Origin: Anisakis pegreffii
Lineage: Eukaryota; Nematoda; Chromadorea; Rhabditida; Anisakidae
Assembly: GCA_035041965.1 (NCBI GenBank)
Contig: JAPYMA010001021.1
Span: 31,959-95,958, forward strand
Direction of reading: 5' to 3'
DNA length: 64,000 nucleotides
Shown here: positions 1 through 12,800 of the stretch, in pieces
Position numbering within the stretch: position 1 is the first letter of the stretch
How the letters are laid out: every line of letters starts with the position of its first letter
Position numbers and translations under genes: made by a program
Notes under the pieces: model-generated
The model's input: the letters and a program-made list of their open reading frames with translations, nothing else
The model's database searches: none
Told to the model about the DNA's origin: nothing

Positions 1-3000
1 CTTCCCACTCTTCTTAGCACCACCCTTCGTGAACGCTTTCGATAGAGAACTACGAATCTGAAACAATTTCCTTTCCTTATTCAGTTTTTTGGCAATTCTT
101 CCCAGCACAATCACCGTTTGGCAAACTGACCGCCACCATCACCATAATGAATAACTATCACAAAGTGCTCCAATACAATAACACAAGCTACCACCATCAC
201 AAGAATAATAATAATATTTAGATTAGAAATATGTGTATCACAAAACAATAAGTGCATCCATTAACATATCAACGATACATATTCAATCATAAGCATTCTA
301 TAATATAATATACCTGTACGTCTACATTCGTGGCCTGTATTCGAAAATAAAGACACAATAAATATGGGTGATTGATCCATATCGATCAGATAAGAAAGTT
401 ATTTCAAGAAATCAAACTCATTTGATTGCCGAAAAAAAGCAAAAATAGAGCTGCAACAGAATGCGGTGAGCAAATTTGAATAATTCACTCAAAATATCAA
501 TCAATATTCACTATCACGCACCCAACTCCGTTTCTGCTGCTTGCCGAAACTATTCAGACTGGATTTATCGGTTTTACTGCCCTTACTCGATGAACTCATC
601 GACGAACGATGACTCGTCAAACTCTCCAGTGATGGATGCCTGAGCAGCTCACCTGCGCCATCTACCTGAAATATTGGAACAACAATTACTTACTTTTTAA
701 CTTAGTCAGTAATAATATGACAGAATCTGAACTGGGGAGCGGGGGGGGAATTATAATACAATAATACGATATTGACCGTTTGCTGAGGTGTAGAGCATTT
801 TCGATGCTGGGCACAGTCCGAAGTTTGGCCACCACCCACTTGAAGGGAGCAGCTGCTGCGGGTGCTGCAAGACTCACTCCAGCCGCCGTAATGCTCATCA
901 CACGTAGATCATCGATTTCCGATCGTAGCTTTACCACTTCTTCTTTCTAAATCAATCAATCGATCAATCGATATTGATCAGTCAATATGATCTGATCACG
1001 ATCATTCAGCTCACCTTGAACTGCGATTTATTCTGCAGATTCTCCACATGCTTGGCCATCTGATGCAGCTTATTATCGAACAACTGAATCAAATGATTGT
1101 AGCCATCGTGTTTCGCGGTGAGCTTCGATATTGTCTGCCTGTAGGATTCCATCTCACGATTCAACTTCCTGATCTCGGCCTCATAACGCTCTTCCATCTG
1201 AACCGATCAATCAATCAATAACCAATAATCAGTGATCAATCAATCAATCAGTCAATGCTGATCATAATGAAACCATCAATTCACTTCCGTTAACAACATT
1301 TCTGATCTAAAATGATTTAAGTTCACGTACAGTCGAATAGACTGATCCAGACGACGAAGCCAAAGATAACTGTGATCCACTGTTCAAATCGGCCGTCGAC
1401 GAGCCATTTGGCGAGGTCTTCGATGTAGTCGCTGCCGAAATATAGCCGGATTCCGCGTATCTGGACTGCTTCATTTGGACGGATGAAGCGGCTGATCCGC
1501 CTGATGCAGCTGAATATCTGAGACCGTCATCCGAAAGTTTATGTAGCTGTAGGTTGTTTGCGTCGCGATGCGATGGAGACGATGCGATCACTTGATAGTT
1601 GGCGTAGATTTGGGGTGAGGCATGAGGGTGAGGGTGTTGAGGGTGTGGGTGGTGGTTGTGATTATGGTTGTAGGGGTAAGGGTAGGGGTCGTGGGGTAGT
1701 GGTGGCGACGGACCATTCGCACCCGGGCCTGGACACGGCGGTGGCTTACGATGCGATACGATGTGATGATAGGATGACTGTGAGCTGTTGTTGTTGTTAC
1801 CTGAACAACGAGAAGTTGATCACCGAACTGATTGATCATTCACACGGATCGAGCAGATTGATCAGTATATCGATAGAGATCAGCTCAGATCAATCGATCA
1901 ATATAACTCAATAGCAGATCAAATATGAAATTTAGGTGGCAAGCTTCAATCAAAATAAAAGAAAGAACGCAAGCGATAGATTCATTACTACCATGCAACA
2001 ACTCATTTTGACACACTCACTCCAAAATAAACTTCTCCAAACATCAGAAAATGACGTCATCATCTCGGAAGGTGATGACGTCACTCTGCACTCGAATGAT
2101 GACGTCACACTCCAAAAATATGACATTTGAAAAATGACGTCATTTGTGAAAAAGCTACTGCAAGATGTGTGCAACAAAATGATTTAAAACAAGCATCACA
2201 CAAAAAATGACCCATCGATGACGCGTGCGTGCGGTCGTCGAGCGTAGGCGGCGCGTCAGCTGCGACACTGAGTGGCATCCTCCGGAAGAGTATCTTCGAG
2301 GCACTGGACGATCGGCCATATTTACCGAGTGGTTTCGTCGTTCCGTTCGGGACCCATTCGTCGGATACGGTATTATTGTTGGACGTCTGCCAACATGTCG
2401 ACGACGATGCATTTGTATCCGCAACGCCTAAACGTGACTTGGCCCGTGGCAATACGGCTGTGCTGCGACAATTACCGGACGCGACACGCAACGCAGCACG
2501 TGGCGATGACGTCACTTTCGACTTTGAGAAATCCTCTTGCGTGCGAAGAGCCACGGATAAGATGGCGTCCGCAGTGGATGGCATCAGCACCATCGAGCGT
2601 GACATACCGGCGGCCGATAGAGAAGCACATCGAGTGGCTTAAATAAGAAATCAGAAACAAGCAGTCTGGGTGAGAGTGTACAGGAAAAGAAGAGAGCACA
2701 GATATAAAAAATTAAAGCCTGAAACATTCAACTACTCTGCAAAAAACTACTCTTCTACAGCTACGCAAACCAGAAAATAATGAAAAAAAAACTAAAATGA
2801 AAAATGCAGAAAGTTCACGCAAGTGAAACAGTGAAATCATAACGTGACAGCAGGAGATTAAAGGTTAAATGAATGTGATTGAGGGATAGATAGTGTGAGA
2901 AAAACGGAGAGCACAGAGATAGAAATCATGGACAGAGAACTATCCAAATATCGGTGAATTAAAACACACTACGAAAGCAATTTGAACGTTGCACTCCATC

Positions 3001-6000
3001 TATCGCAGCACTCTATCTAATAAGCAAAAAGCCAGCCCAGCTGCTGCAGCTACATATCATCACCAATCTAGTCACCACCACATATCAACTGCATAAAGCG
3101 AAAAAAAGCCAAATTAAGCAGCGCAATTTCATATAAAATACTTCATATTATATAAATAATAATAATAATAAATAATATTATATAAATAATAATAATAATA
3201 AATATAATACCAATACAATAACTACCCTCTAAACCTCCCACAACACCCAAAATAACACCTGCTCATTAACATATCAATCAAACCAGTAATGACTACACTC
3301 CATTTCCCCTATAATCCTCATAAAATTCTGCTTTTTTTAAAAAATTTTTCTCAATACACTCAAAAAACTCACTTAAATATTTCAGAGTATAATTAAGTAT
3401 AATTAAAACTCATTAATTAATAACAATAATTAATCACCAGTAATACTGTGTCTATTCTGAGTACCCAGTTGATCCTGTGGATAGCCAGGAGGGATATGTC
3501 TCGGACTGACCATAGCCAGCGTCGCTGCAGACGTCTGCTGCTGTCCCAGGGCGGTCAACCTGAATTTAAAATTTAACATAGAATATTTTTTATAGATAAT
3601 ATATAATAATAAATATGATAATAATAATAATAAATAATAATAATAAATAGATTAATGTTACGTACCTGTATGGATTATCCTCAATTGGTGATCTGTAGTA
3701 CCCCATTAGATGCGCCTTCCGGTCCAGCGAGTGATATCCAGTCGACATTGCGTTGAAGCCTGTAATCAATTTGATCAATCAATACTTCAGTTCAATCAGT
3801 CAATTCCGATCAATCTGATCAATCAATACGTTGATCAGTCACCTACCCGGTCCAGCTTGGCATTCCGTGTCGTGTTTTTGCGGAGCTTGATTAAGCGGCG
3901 GTTGAGGTGGCTGAATGAGTCTCAACGAGGAGCGTTGCACCCCATTCCTTACGCATAACGTTTCCCCGTCATCGCTTAGCGTTAACTGAGGTACTGGACC
4001 ACTATTATTATTGTTAATATGACTGCTACTCGGTGTGGTTGCGATCGTATGATAGAGTGGACGTCCTTGCAGACGCATCCCCTGAAATTATACATTAATA
4101 TTATCTTAAATCTCGTTAAATCTCATTATATCCCCGTATATCTGCTTATATCACCTCATATATAAGCCTCAGACTACCCTATTACCAACAGAACAGAAAC
4201 AGATCAACAGCGATAACATGAAAATGTGATCATACATACGTAAATCAATCTTGATCAGTTTGATCAATCGATTTTGATCAGTTCGATCAATCGATTTTGA
4301 TCAGTTCGATCAGTCAATACATATTCCATCACTGTTTTGAAAACAAAAAACTTCCGTCGCTGACCGGAATTGAACCCGTCCACCTACCAACTGAACGGCT
4401 GGCGTGTTCCCTCTGCGCTATGCTCGACTCCGTCTGTTGCAGCCCTCTTACAATACACTATCCAACAACAAAACAATGCAGCTATATAACAATACAACAT
4501 ACAAAACACACACATACATACATACATACATATCCGCAATATAATCGCGATTAGACTGAAAATTTTTCAAGTAAATAAATAAACGACTCAGCCAGTATCA
4601 ACCAATTTAACAACAGCAAACTGCCTAAATCCTAAATGTCACATAAAACTGAGTCAAATCGAGAGGAAATCAAGAAATCTCAAATCTCAAGTCAAAAGAC
4701 AACTCAAAACCTCCTTCTATTGCCTCCTCCTCTGTCCTTCTACTCACATCCTAGACGAATAATAACGATATTAATAGCATGCAGCTGTTTCATATAACAA
4801 TAATAATACTATCATCTACATATACAACGACTCGACTCGACTCGCTCATGCATCTGCTCTTACGATTGGAACATGCCTAACGCAATCACTACAACATACA
4901 TCAATGACGGCTATGTGATATTTAGCTGCAATATACGACATTAATATGATACTATTGAGCTACAATACTCGATCAACTTCTAGTACAAAACAACAACAAC
5001 AACGAAAACAATACACAATTATGTGATTACGATGATCATGAAGTGATCAAAATGATCAGAAAGTGATCAAAATGATCAGAACATGATCAACACAAACCAA
5101 TAAAAGACATGATACAATGAACCGTATAAAATGTCCACTTAACAACGATACGCTATGTCTGTCTGTCCAGATTGACCAGCAGCAGCATTACCACCTCTAT
5201 TGCAGCACTATATTCGCATCATTTGCCACAAATCAAGCTACTACTATCAAGGACAACATCAAACAACCACATGGTGCATGTGCATATGCATGTGTTGCAG
5301 CTATATACCACCGCCCTCTCTAAAAGCTCACTGCCCTCTCTCTAATTCTCAAATCTCAAATAAACACCCCAAACTCTAGACTCACCACAAAAAACACACA
5401 ATAATCCCTCCTCACTTAATCCAGCTAAAGTAATCAATTCACAGCTCATCGTGTGAACTATGTATATACTCATATGCTACTCCTACCCTTAAGTTCAGTC
5501 CCATTAAAGTAATCCTTTCTATAAACAATCAGCGACATATACACACATCCATATATGATATAACTGCATCAGCAATATAAATAAATGCAGTAATTTGAGA
5601 CGGATATACGATATCCACCCATCTATATCCATCCATCCATCTGATCTGAGAGTACATCATGACTAAGCTCTACTGCCAAATCCCCAATGAACACTCCCAA
5701 TCTATCAATCCAAATTTAGAAACTTCCTTTAAAACTTCAGAAATCAGTTCGATTAACTGACTGGACGGATTATCCGAATCGGATATCCGAATTTATCTCT
5801 GTTAAAGAGATTAGACGATTAGACTGAAGTTCTGGGAAAGGGCAACGGATTAAGATAAATTATTCACGATCAGATACAAATCACATCCTAATCGCATAAC
5901 TACACCGTTCAATCTTCTCACACCAGCAGTAGCTACCTACCAACCACCATATAACCATACTTCAATCAATCAATAAAGATCAACACCCCAGTCAGATCAG

Positions 6001-9000
6001 CTCAGATCAGATCAAAGTGAACAAACAGATCAGACAGATCAAATGTCAATCAACTGTCAATAGGCCATTACATAATGACAAAACCCCTTCAGATTCAAAA
6101 AGTTATGCGATAACAATAGACATCAAACGATAGTAATGACCAATCAATCATTCAAAACAATTGAATTTGCTAACAACCTCAAGAGTAACAATACATAATA
6201 ACAATAATACATAACAACAATATATAATAACAATATATAATAACAATATATAACAATAATACTAATAACGAACCTGCTGTGTACTACTACAAGCCAGTCC
6301 CCTCTGACTCGTTCGGCATTTCTGCAGCAGCTCATCGATAGTCTCCTGTTCGTGCAGTCGTCTCTCCTGCAGACGTAACGCACTCGCGGAATGCGTTACA
6401 TTCGCCGATGCGGATCGTTTCGGGTAGAGCGCTGCAGAATGCGGAACCGATGCCACCGCTCGACGTCCTCCTTGCTGCTGCTGGCCTGGTTGTTGACATC
6501 CGTATAGAGCGGTTGCAGTTGCAGTCGACGCCATTGTTGGGTGATCCGATAGAGAGCTGCAACACAATTGATCAGTGATCAATACGATGATGATCAATTG
6601 ATTGTGATTTTGATCATTTTGATCACTTCCGATCAATCAATAGTTTGATCAATTCCTGTCACAGCTACCTACCTTCCGGTCAGATCGTCCGTTGAAATGT
6701 CGTCAAAATTCTCCGAGATGCCACTAGATACTGACGAGCTGTCCTCGAAACTGAAACAGCATCATATTAATGATAATAATAAATAATAGTAATAAATAAT
6801 AATGACAGCAATAATAATAACAGTAATAATAACAATAATAATAAAAGTCCAAGTAAGCGCATCTTGCAGCTATCTACCCATCCATCCACCCTCCTCAGTC
6901 TATTCAGAATAGCCTCCAGCAGTTATTGACGGCTGCATCAGAACACTCTACCTACCTACCTCTCTATCTAACAGCTCAATATCGATCCAAACACATCAGC
7001 ATTTCATGACAATTTATATTATCTACACAGCCATATATTCCAATAGCACTAAGTTATACCTATTGCAGCTTCATATTTATCATTCTAATACAGCTACCTA
7101 TTCATATATCTATACACCCATCGAGTTTCGGTTAAAGCTGAACTAACAATCCACTCTCGCAGCACTATATCCAACCCGCAGCCCTATATCCAACCCGACC
7201 CGTACCAACAAGCCGAACACAGCTAACAAGCAGAACACCACTCTAAAATGCTCCCAACCAAGCACTCAGTCAAGGCTAAGCCTCATATAAATCTCTTAAA
7301 TTCTAATTTGTAATATGCCAAAGCCATCTCATCCCACCCGTCCGCCCATTCATTTAGATTTTTATCATTTTGCAGCACTATAATATTCCACTCAACTCAA
7401 TTTAATTCAGTTTCACTATTGAACAAGACAGCCATCGAGAGCGAGACTGACAGATATATAGCTGCAATACATCACAAATCTCGAAATCCTTATCAATAAA
7501 CACATCTTCAATGTCACATCCAACCGCAATCCTTATCTAATCCACAGCCCAAATCTCCAGATCAGTTACATTATTCTCGCAGCACTATATCCAAAACTCG
7601 AACACCCGTTCTTTAATAGCATTACATAACAGCAAATTAATCTTTTCTCAAACACCACCGCTATATAGCTGCAACACAAAAGCGAACAAATTACGACAGC
7701 ACTAAATCATCAATTCATCATTTGACAATTTCAGATCTTGTCCTTCATTTATCACTCCTCATGAACGCAATATCTTTCTTGCTTGATCTAATATGAAGAG
7801 CAGAGAAACAGAGAAAAATGTTGGCATAACGAGAACTTAAGAGAGATGTGAGGATCAGAGAAAAAAACAAACCGACTAGAACAATACATTCAACATCAAT
7901 CATTTAACCATAATGTCACACACTAACTAACAATTAGTATGAATTAGTCATTGCCTCTGGGGGAGAGTCACTGACACGACGAGAAATTGGTGAAGATAAC
8001 GTATTTGAGGAGATTCAGACGTTGTGATAGAGCGCTAGAGAGTATGGATTTGGTAGAGAGAGCCAGAGGGAGGGTGGTGACCAAATGACTCATCATCAAA
8101 AATTAATCGTCCCCATGGTCAGTCATGCTCAAAACTGTTTGCTTCTCTCGCGCACTCTCCATATCATACACTCTTTCCCGTCGTCTTTCTTTCTCTTCCC
8201 CTCCCAGCGTTTCCTCAGTTTCCACACTGTCTCCGTCGTCGTCCCTAATGACAGACTTGCTGTAGCTAATTACTTGCAACGAACGAAAAATACTACAGCA
8301 AAACGAGAGGTGCAGAGAAAGATAATGAATTAATTAAACGCGCTTGTTTCCACCGATTCAAATGACCATCAAACGCCAGAGATAAAAAGTCATGCGCAGA
8401 GAGCACTAGCAGACACAAAAACAAACGTTTAGAGAGCACGCGCCATAGAAGCAGACAGTGAGCAAAGACAATGACAAAATGACCACCAGAGATGAAAATT
8501 TCCGAAAAGATCATCAAATTGCGCACAGCGCCATGGAGTGTGCCAGACTGAATAAGATAAAGCCCCAGAAGTCTCTAACTTCAAATCTGACAATAAATAA
8601 TGAAAGACCAATAACATTCATCAATATTGAGTGACTAAATATGCAAATTTCACGCTATTCAATTCTTACAGCCCAATATCCAACCCCATTGACTCATTCC
8701 CGCAGCTCTATATCTATCTATCAATCCAACCAACCCATCAAATCCAAATCTCGAATCACCACCCCCCCCCCCTTAATCCAATTCAAACTCAAATATCTCA
8801 CATCTAATCCTCCGTCCCAAATCGTTTTCCCCCTCTAAAAATTCAAATATCTCAGATCCAATTTGTACCCCATCACGTTATCCTTCTAAAGAGCGCTGCA
8901 CCACTTAATTAGCGCTGCTGCATCTGCTGCAGCTAAATATCATACCATCTCATACATTTCAAAATTCGAAACAATACAAAAAACGTCGCATCTCGTTACC

Positions 9001-9821
9001 ACTTCAAATCTTACAGCCCAATATCCAAGACCATTTTCATTTAACTCCAATTTACGACTGCATTTGCACATTGGATTTGTAAAATACACAACAACATAGA
9101 AACAATAATAACAATAATATACAATAAATAATAATAACAGCAATAATAAATAATAAATATCCAACCTATCATTATAATCGTGCTGTTGTCTATGCCTCAA
9201 CATTCCGTCCCGTACCGCCGCCTCAATGCCCTCACGGAATCGAGCCTGCATCTTTCGTGCGTAACTACTTAGGCCTCCTTCACTCGTGTATCCGCATCTC
9301 ACTAAAGTAATTAACTAATTATCTTAACTAGATAACCTCACTAATTATCTTTGATCAACAGGTAATTAAGCTGTAATTATCTCAATATCTGAACATTAGA
9401 TTATACGGAACGATAGATAACAATCTATTCACCCAATACCATCCACCCGCATCCCCTCCTAAACCTTAACAAATGATCAATACTGATCACGATCACATTT
9501 CCAATCAATCAATAACCAATAATCGACACCATAACGAACCCGGTACTGAAATATCATTAGCATTCGCAGTTGCAGGTGTAGCAGCACTATTATGAGCCCC
9601 ACCAGCGCTCATTAGCATCGAATCGCCCTCAGAGAGATAACCACCGCCCTCGGCCCGATTCACGACGATGTGTCTACTCGAAATACCCCCCGTTCCACCA
9701 CCAGCAGCAGTAGCAGTACTACTGCAACATGCCGATGAGACTGAATGCAGTGATTCCTCACTTGTTGAACTATCTGGTAGAGTGTAACGATTTGTATCAA
9801 ATTGAGTCGAATGACCACTTG
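1..9821 (-). CDS. unc-53: unc-53 exons 16-27: Ser-rich region and coiled coil, cut at window edge
   Basis: Exons in transcript order are 9540-9821, 9166-9301, 6673-6750, 6274-6556, 3847-4081, 3666-3759, 3465-3559, 1331-1800, 1015-1197, 836-946, 522-665 and 1-57. Landmarks are GYTSEGGLSSYARKM, FEDSSSVSSGIS with DDISTDDL, LLQKCRTSQRG, GYHSLDRKAHL and the coiled coil starting EERYEAEIRKLNREME (residues about 1,710-1,770). Exon 1331-1800 carries a Pro/Tyr/His-rich insert (residues about 1,580-1,610) that I do not recall from other family members. The final codons, IRSSLSKAFTKGG, align with IRSSLSKFTKK, which precedes the AAA domain in C. elegans. The donor of exon 836-946 (TGG then GTGGTG) was chosen because it is the best in-phase option. 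Confidence 0.9.
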
Positions 9822-12800
9822 CTAAAATATCACATCTTACGCAAAAATATTACAAAACAGTCACAAATGTAAAGACATTTTCAAAAGATTACTAAAAAGT
9901 CACAAATTCTTAAGCAAATTGCAACCTCGCTGCCTATACCTACTATCCAATCGATTCATAAATTAAAAAATACTACAATAATATACGTCGACAACTCCAA
10001 TCAATGCAGAATACACCAATAAAAATGGAACGATAGATCGATAATCATAAACATACTACTATACAGTGGTGGTATATAAACATACATACTACACAATTGG
10101 AACGATACACATTTCAAAACCATCATCAAAAACGGCGCAACACCAAATAAACACCAAACACGAGAGCGATCCAAGCAACCGACCGCTCAACACCACCGAA
10201 TTAAATCAAAATGAACACTCAACGAGACACACCCTTAATATAGTTGCAAACTCGCGCCAAAAACAGAAAAAAAGAGACAAAAAAATGATAGAACACGGCA
10301 GAATACGTCAGCATTTGATCTATAAATAATCGATTTTGATCACTGTTTTGATCATTTTGATCACTTTCAGTGATCAAATTGGCGCGTTTAAAAAGTGAAC
10401 TAAAATAATTTTTCATATAATTTTCAATATGATAATAATATATATTATAAAGAATTGACCCCGTCTTCTGCAATTACCTATTATTATCTACTGGATTCAA
10501 TCTAACTACCTCAATACCTCAAGCAGATGTCTTTCTCATGACCATTTTTCAAATAATTACGGCAAAAAGTAGTCAAAGAGACAGCCAAAGCAGAAAAAAA
10601 TGGCAGCAGCTCAAAAAAACACTCAAAACTCATTATAAACCTCATATGAATCACTCTCTCAAACACAAAAAATGGTCCTGCCACGAAATAACACATAAAT
10701 ACTATATAATAATATAAAAAGTACATACATAACTAGTATATAATAGCAATCACAAATAATATTTTTATAGAATAATAACAGCTACACAACAAAAAAAAGA
10801 CATTATTATGTAATATACAGCTGCAATTTGAGACGAATATAAAGCTGCAATAAATCAGCAATGACCTTTCGCAACGAAAACAAAACAAACAAACACAACG
10901 ACTATTGCAGCACAAAAGCGAACGAACAACTATTGGCCTCGTTAATTAATGGACATCACAACATAACAAAAGGATTACGCAACGCAACAAGATTGGCTAA
11001 TTGACTAGTGATGAGATGGTCCTGCCACGAAATTAGTGGTAATGGTCCTGCCACGAAATTGGTGGTAATGGTCCTACCACGAAACACGACGTCGTAATAG
11101 AACTCGTTAAACAATATCACAAAATACAAGCAAAAAACAACACAATACAATACATTAACATATACGATGAGCTAAACAGGCAATATATAGCTGCAATATT
11201 CTATAACTGATCCAGAAACAGCTCTATATCGCATCCACAAAAACTAAATTTAGGACCTAGCCGAGTCGAAGCTACCTCCCAGTCAATGCAAGGATAAGGA
11301 TAAAGATAAGGATTAAGGACTAAAATCCGCTTTTTGCAGCTCAAAACCGTCATTACAGCAGCACAATATCAACAACAGCACAACAACAACAACACAGTGA
11401 ATAGTGTTCCGATGCCGTGCCCTTCCTGCCTGTTACAGCTTCATAATTTAATAATTGCAACCATTTAGCTGCAGCAGCCTCTTAATATTAATCGAATCGA
11501 ATAACTGTTGCAGCCATATATCCACCGCAGCTATATATCTAATCCAATAAACTTAATCTAATCGAATCCCATAAACAATTCAGCCTAATAACTCAGCTCT
11601 TAATTAACACCTGTTCTGCTCTCTTATAACAATAACAATAAACAACAATAACGAAAATACACATAAAAACTGTGGAAACGTTGAGAGAGGCAGAGAACAA
11701 AACAAGAGACGCGCACGAAATAGTTCGTCAAATTAGGAGAGTGCGAGAAAAAACAAAACAAAAGACAACACAGCCCAATACAAATGAATTTTATTTATTC
11801 ACTTCCCAACAAACAACAGAAAAAAGCCATAACTTACACGGGTAGTTTCCCTGGGATGGTTTACCCGCATGGGTAAGTAGCATCGATGGATGTTGCTGTT
11901 GCTGTAGGTGAGCGGGTACGTTTACGGGTACGGGTACTTGCCCGGGTGGGTAAACTCGCCCGTCACGAACCACCTCTGAGTAGGGTGGTGGTACAGGTAC
12001 CCGTCGCATCACGATCGGTTCCATCGGTCGAATTCTGCCCAAATCACCCGATTCCTCGGGCATCGCCGTCTTCATAAGGAGCATCGATCCTCCCGATAGA
12101 TCCTTGGTCACAACTCCGCAATTCGAATCGAACGTTGTCTCCAGTCTACTGCTGGTTCGGGTAGGAGGCACTGGTGGTCTAAAAATTACCCGTGGATTAG
12201 GTAATTTTTGCACTCAATCACCCCTAGGCTAGGTAATTCTTGTAATTACCTGAACTACTGGTGGTCTAAAAATTACCCGTGTCTTAGGTAACCTGTAGTC
12301 TTACCCGCATCTAAAAACTAAAAATTGAAAATAACTCAAATATCCAAATCTTCACATACACACATCCCATAACAACACCCATTTCGACCTCTACTATATA
12401 CACTTACACTTTATTACTATTATTACTATTATTTTACTATTATTACTATTACTATTATTACTATTACTATTATTACTATTACTATTATACATCCACACAG
12501 TCACTACTTCAATGAAGGCCTTGCTTAATTGCGCGCGAAATCGCACCTAAATAAAAACCAAACGACTCGTCTCAGCACAATACCCATAAACTTCCATCCG
12601 AACGCACTTAAAACCATACGAATCACCTCAATTTCTTCTATTTTCTCACCATTCATAATAATAATAATAATAATATATAATAATATATACAATATTCACA
12701 ATATTCAACAATATAATAATACACATAATAATAATATATAACCAACCCAACCAAAATCACCCCGAAAATGGTACAATTTCAGCGCTCAATTACCCGAATT

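Larger units (their letters stand above)
1801..3464 (-). other. unc-53 intron with CRE cluster and GC-rich island
   Basis: Besides the CRE sites and the open frame annotated separately, this 1.66-kb intron has GATCAATC tracts at 1,830-1,910 and an AT-rich tail with AATAAT repeats at 3,130-3,210. Confidence 0.6.

Noticed and set aside
2105..2605. Minus-strand frame as an extra unc-53 exon
   Set aside because: It is Ser-rich like UNC-53, but no acceptor/donor pair preserving phase between exons 3,465-3,559 and 1,331-1,800 was found, and the plus-strand frame has more convincing codon choice.
4356..4430. Functional tRNA gene on the minus strand (also 45,324-45,412)
   Set aside because: A and B boxes are present, but the ends do not form a 7-bp acceptor stem and no clean anticodon arm is visible. 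Called SINE-like instead.
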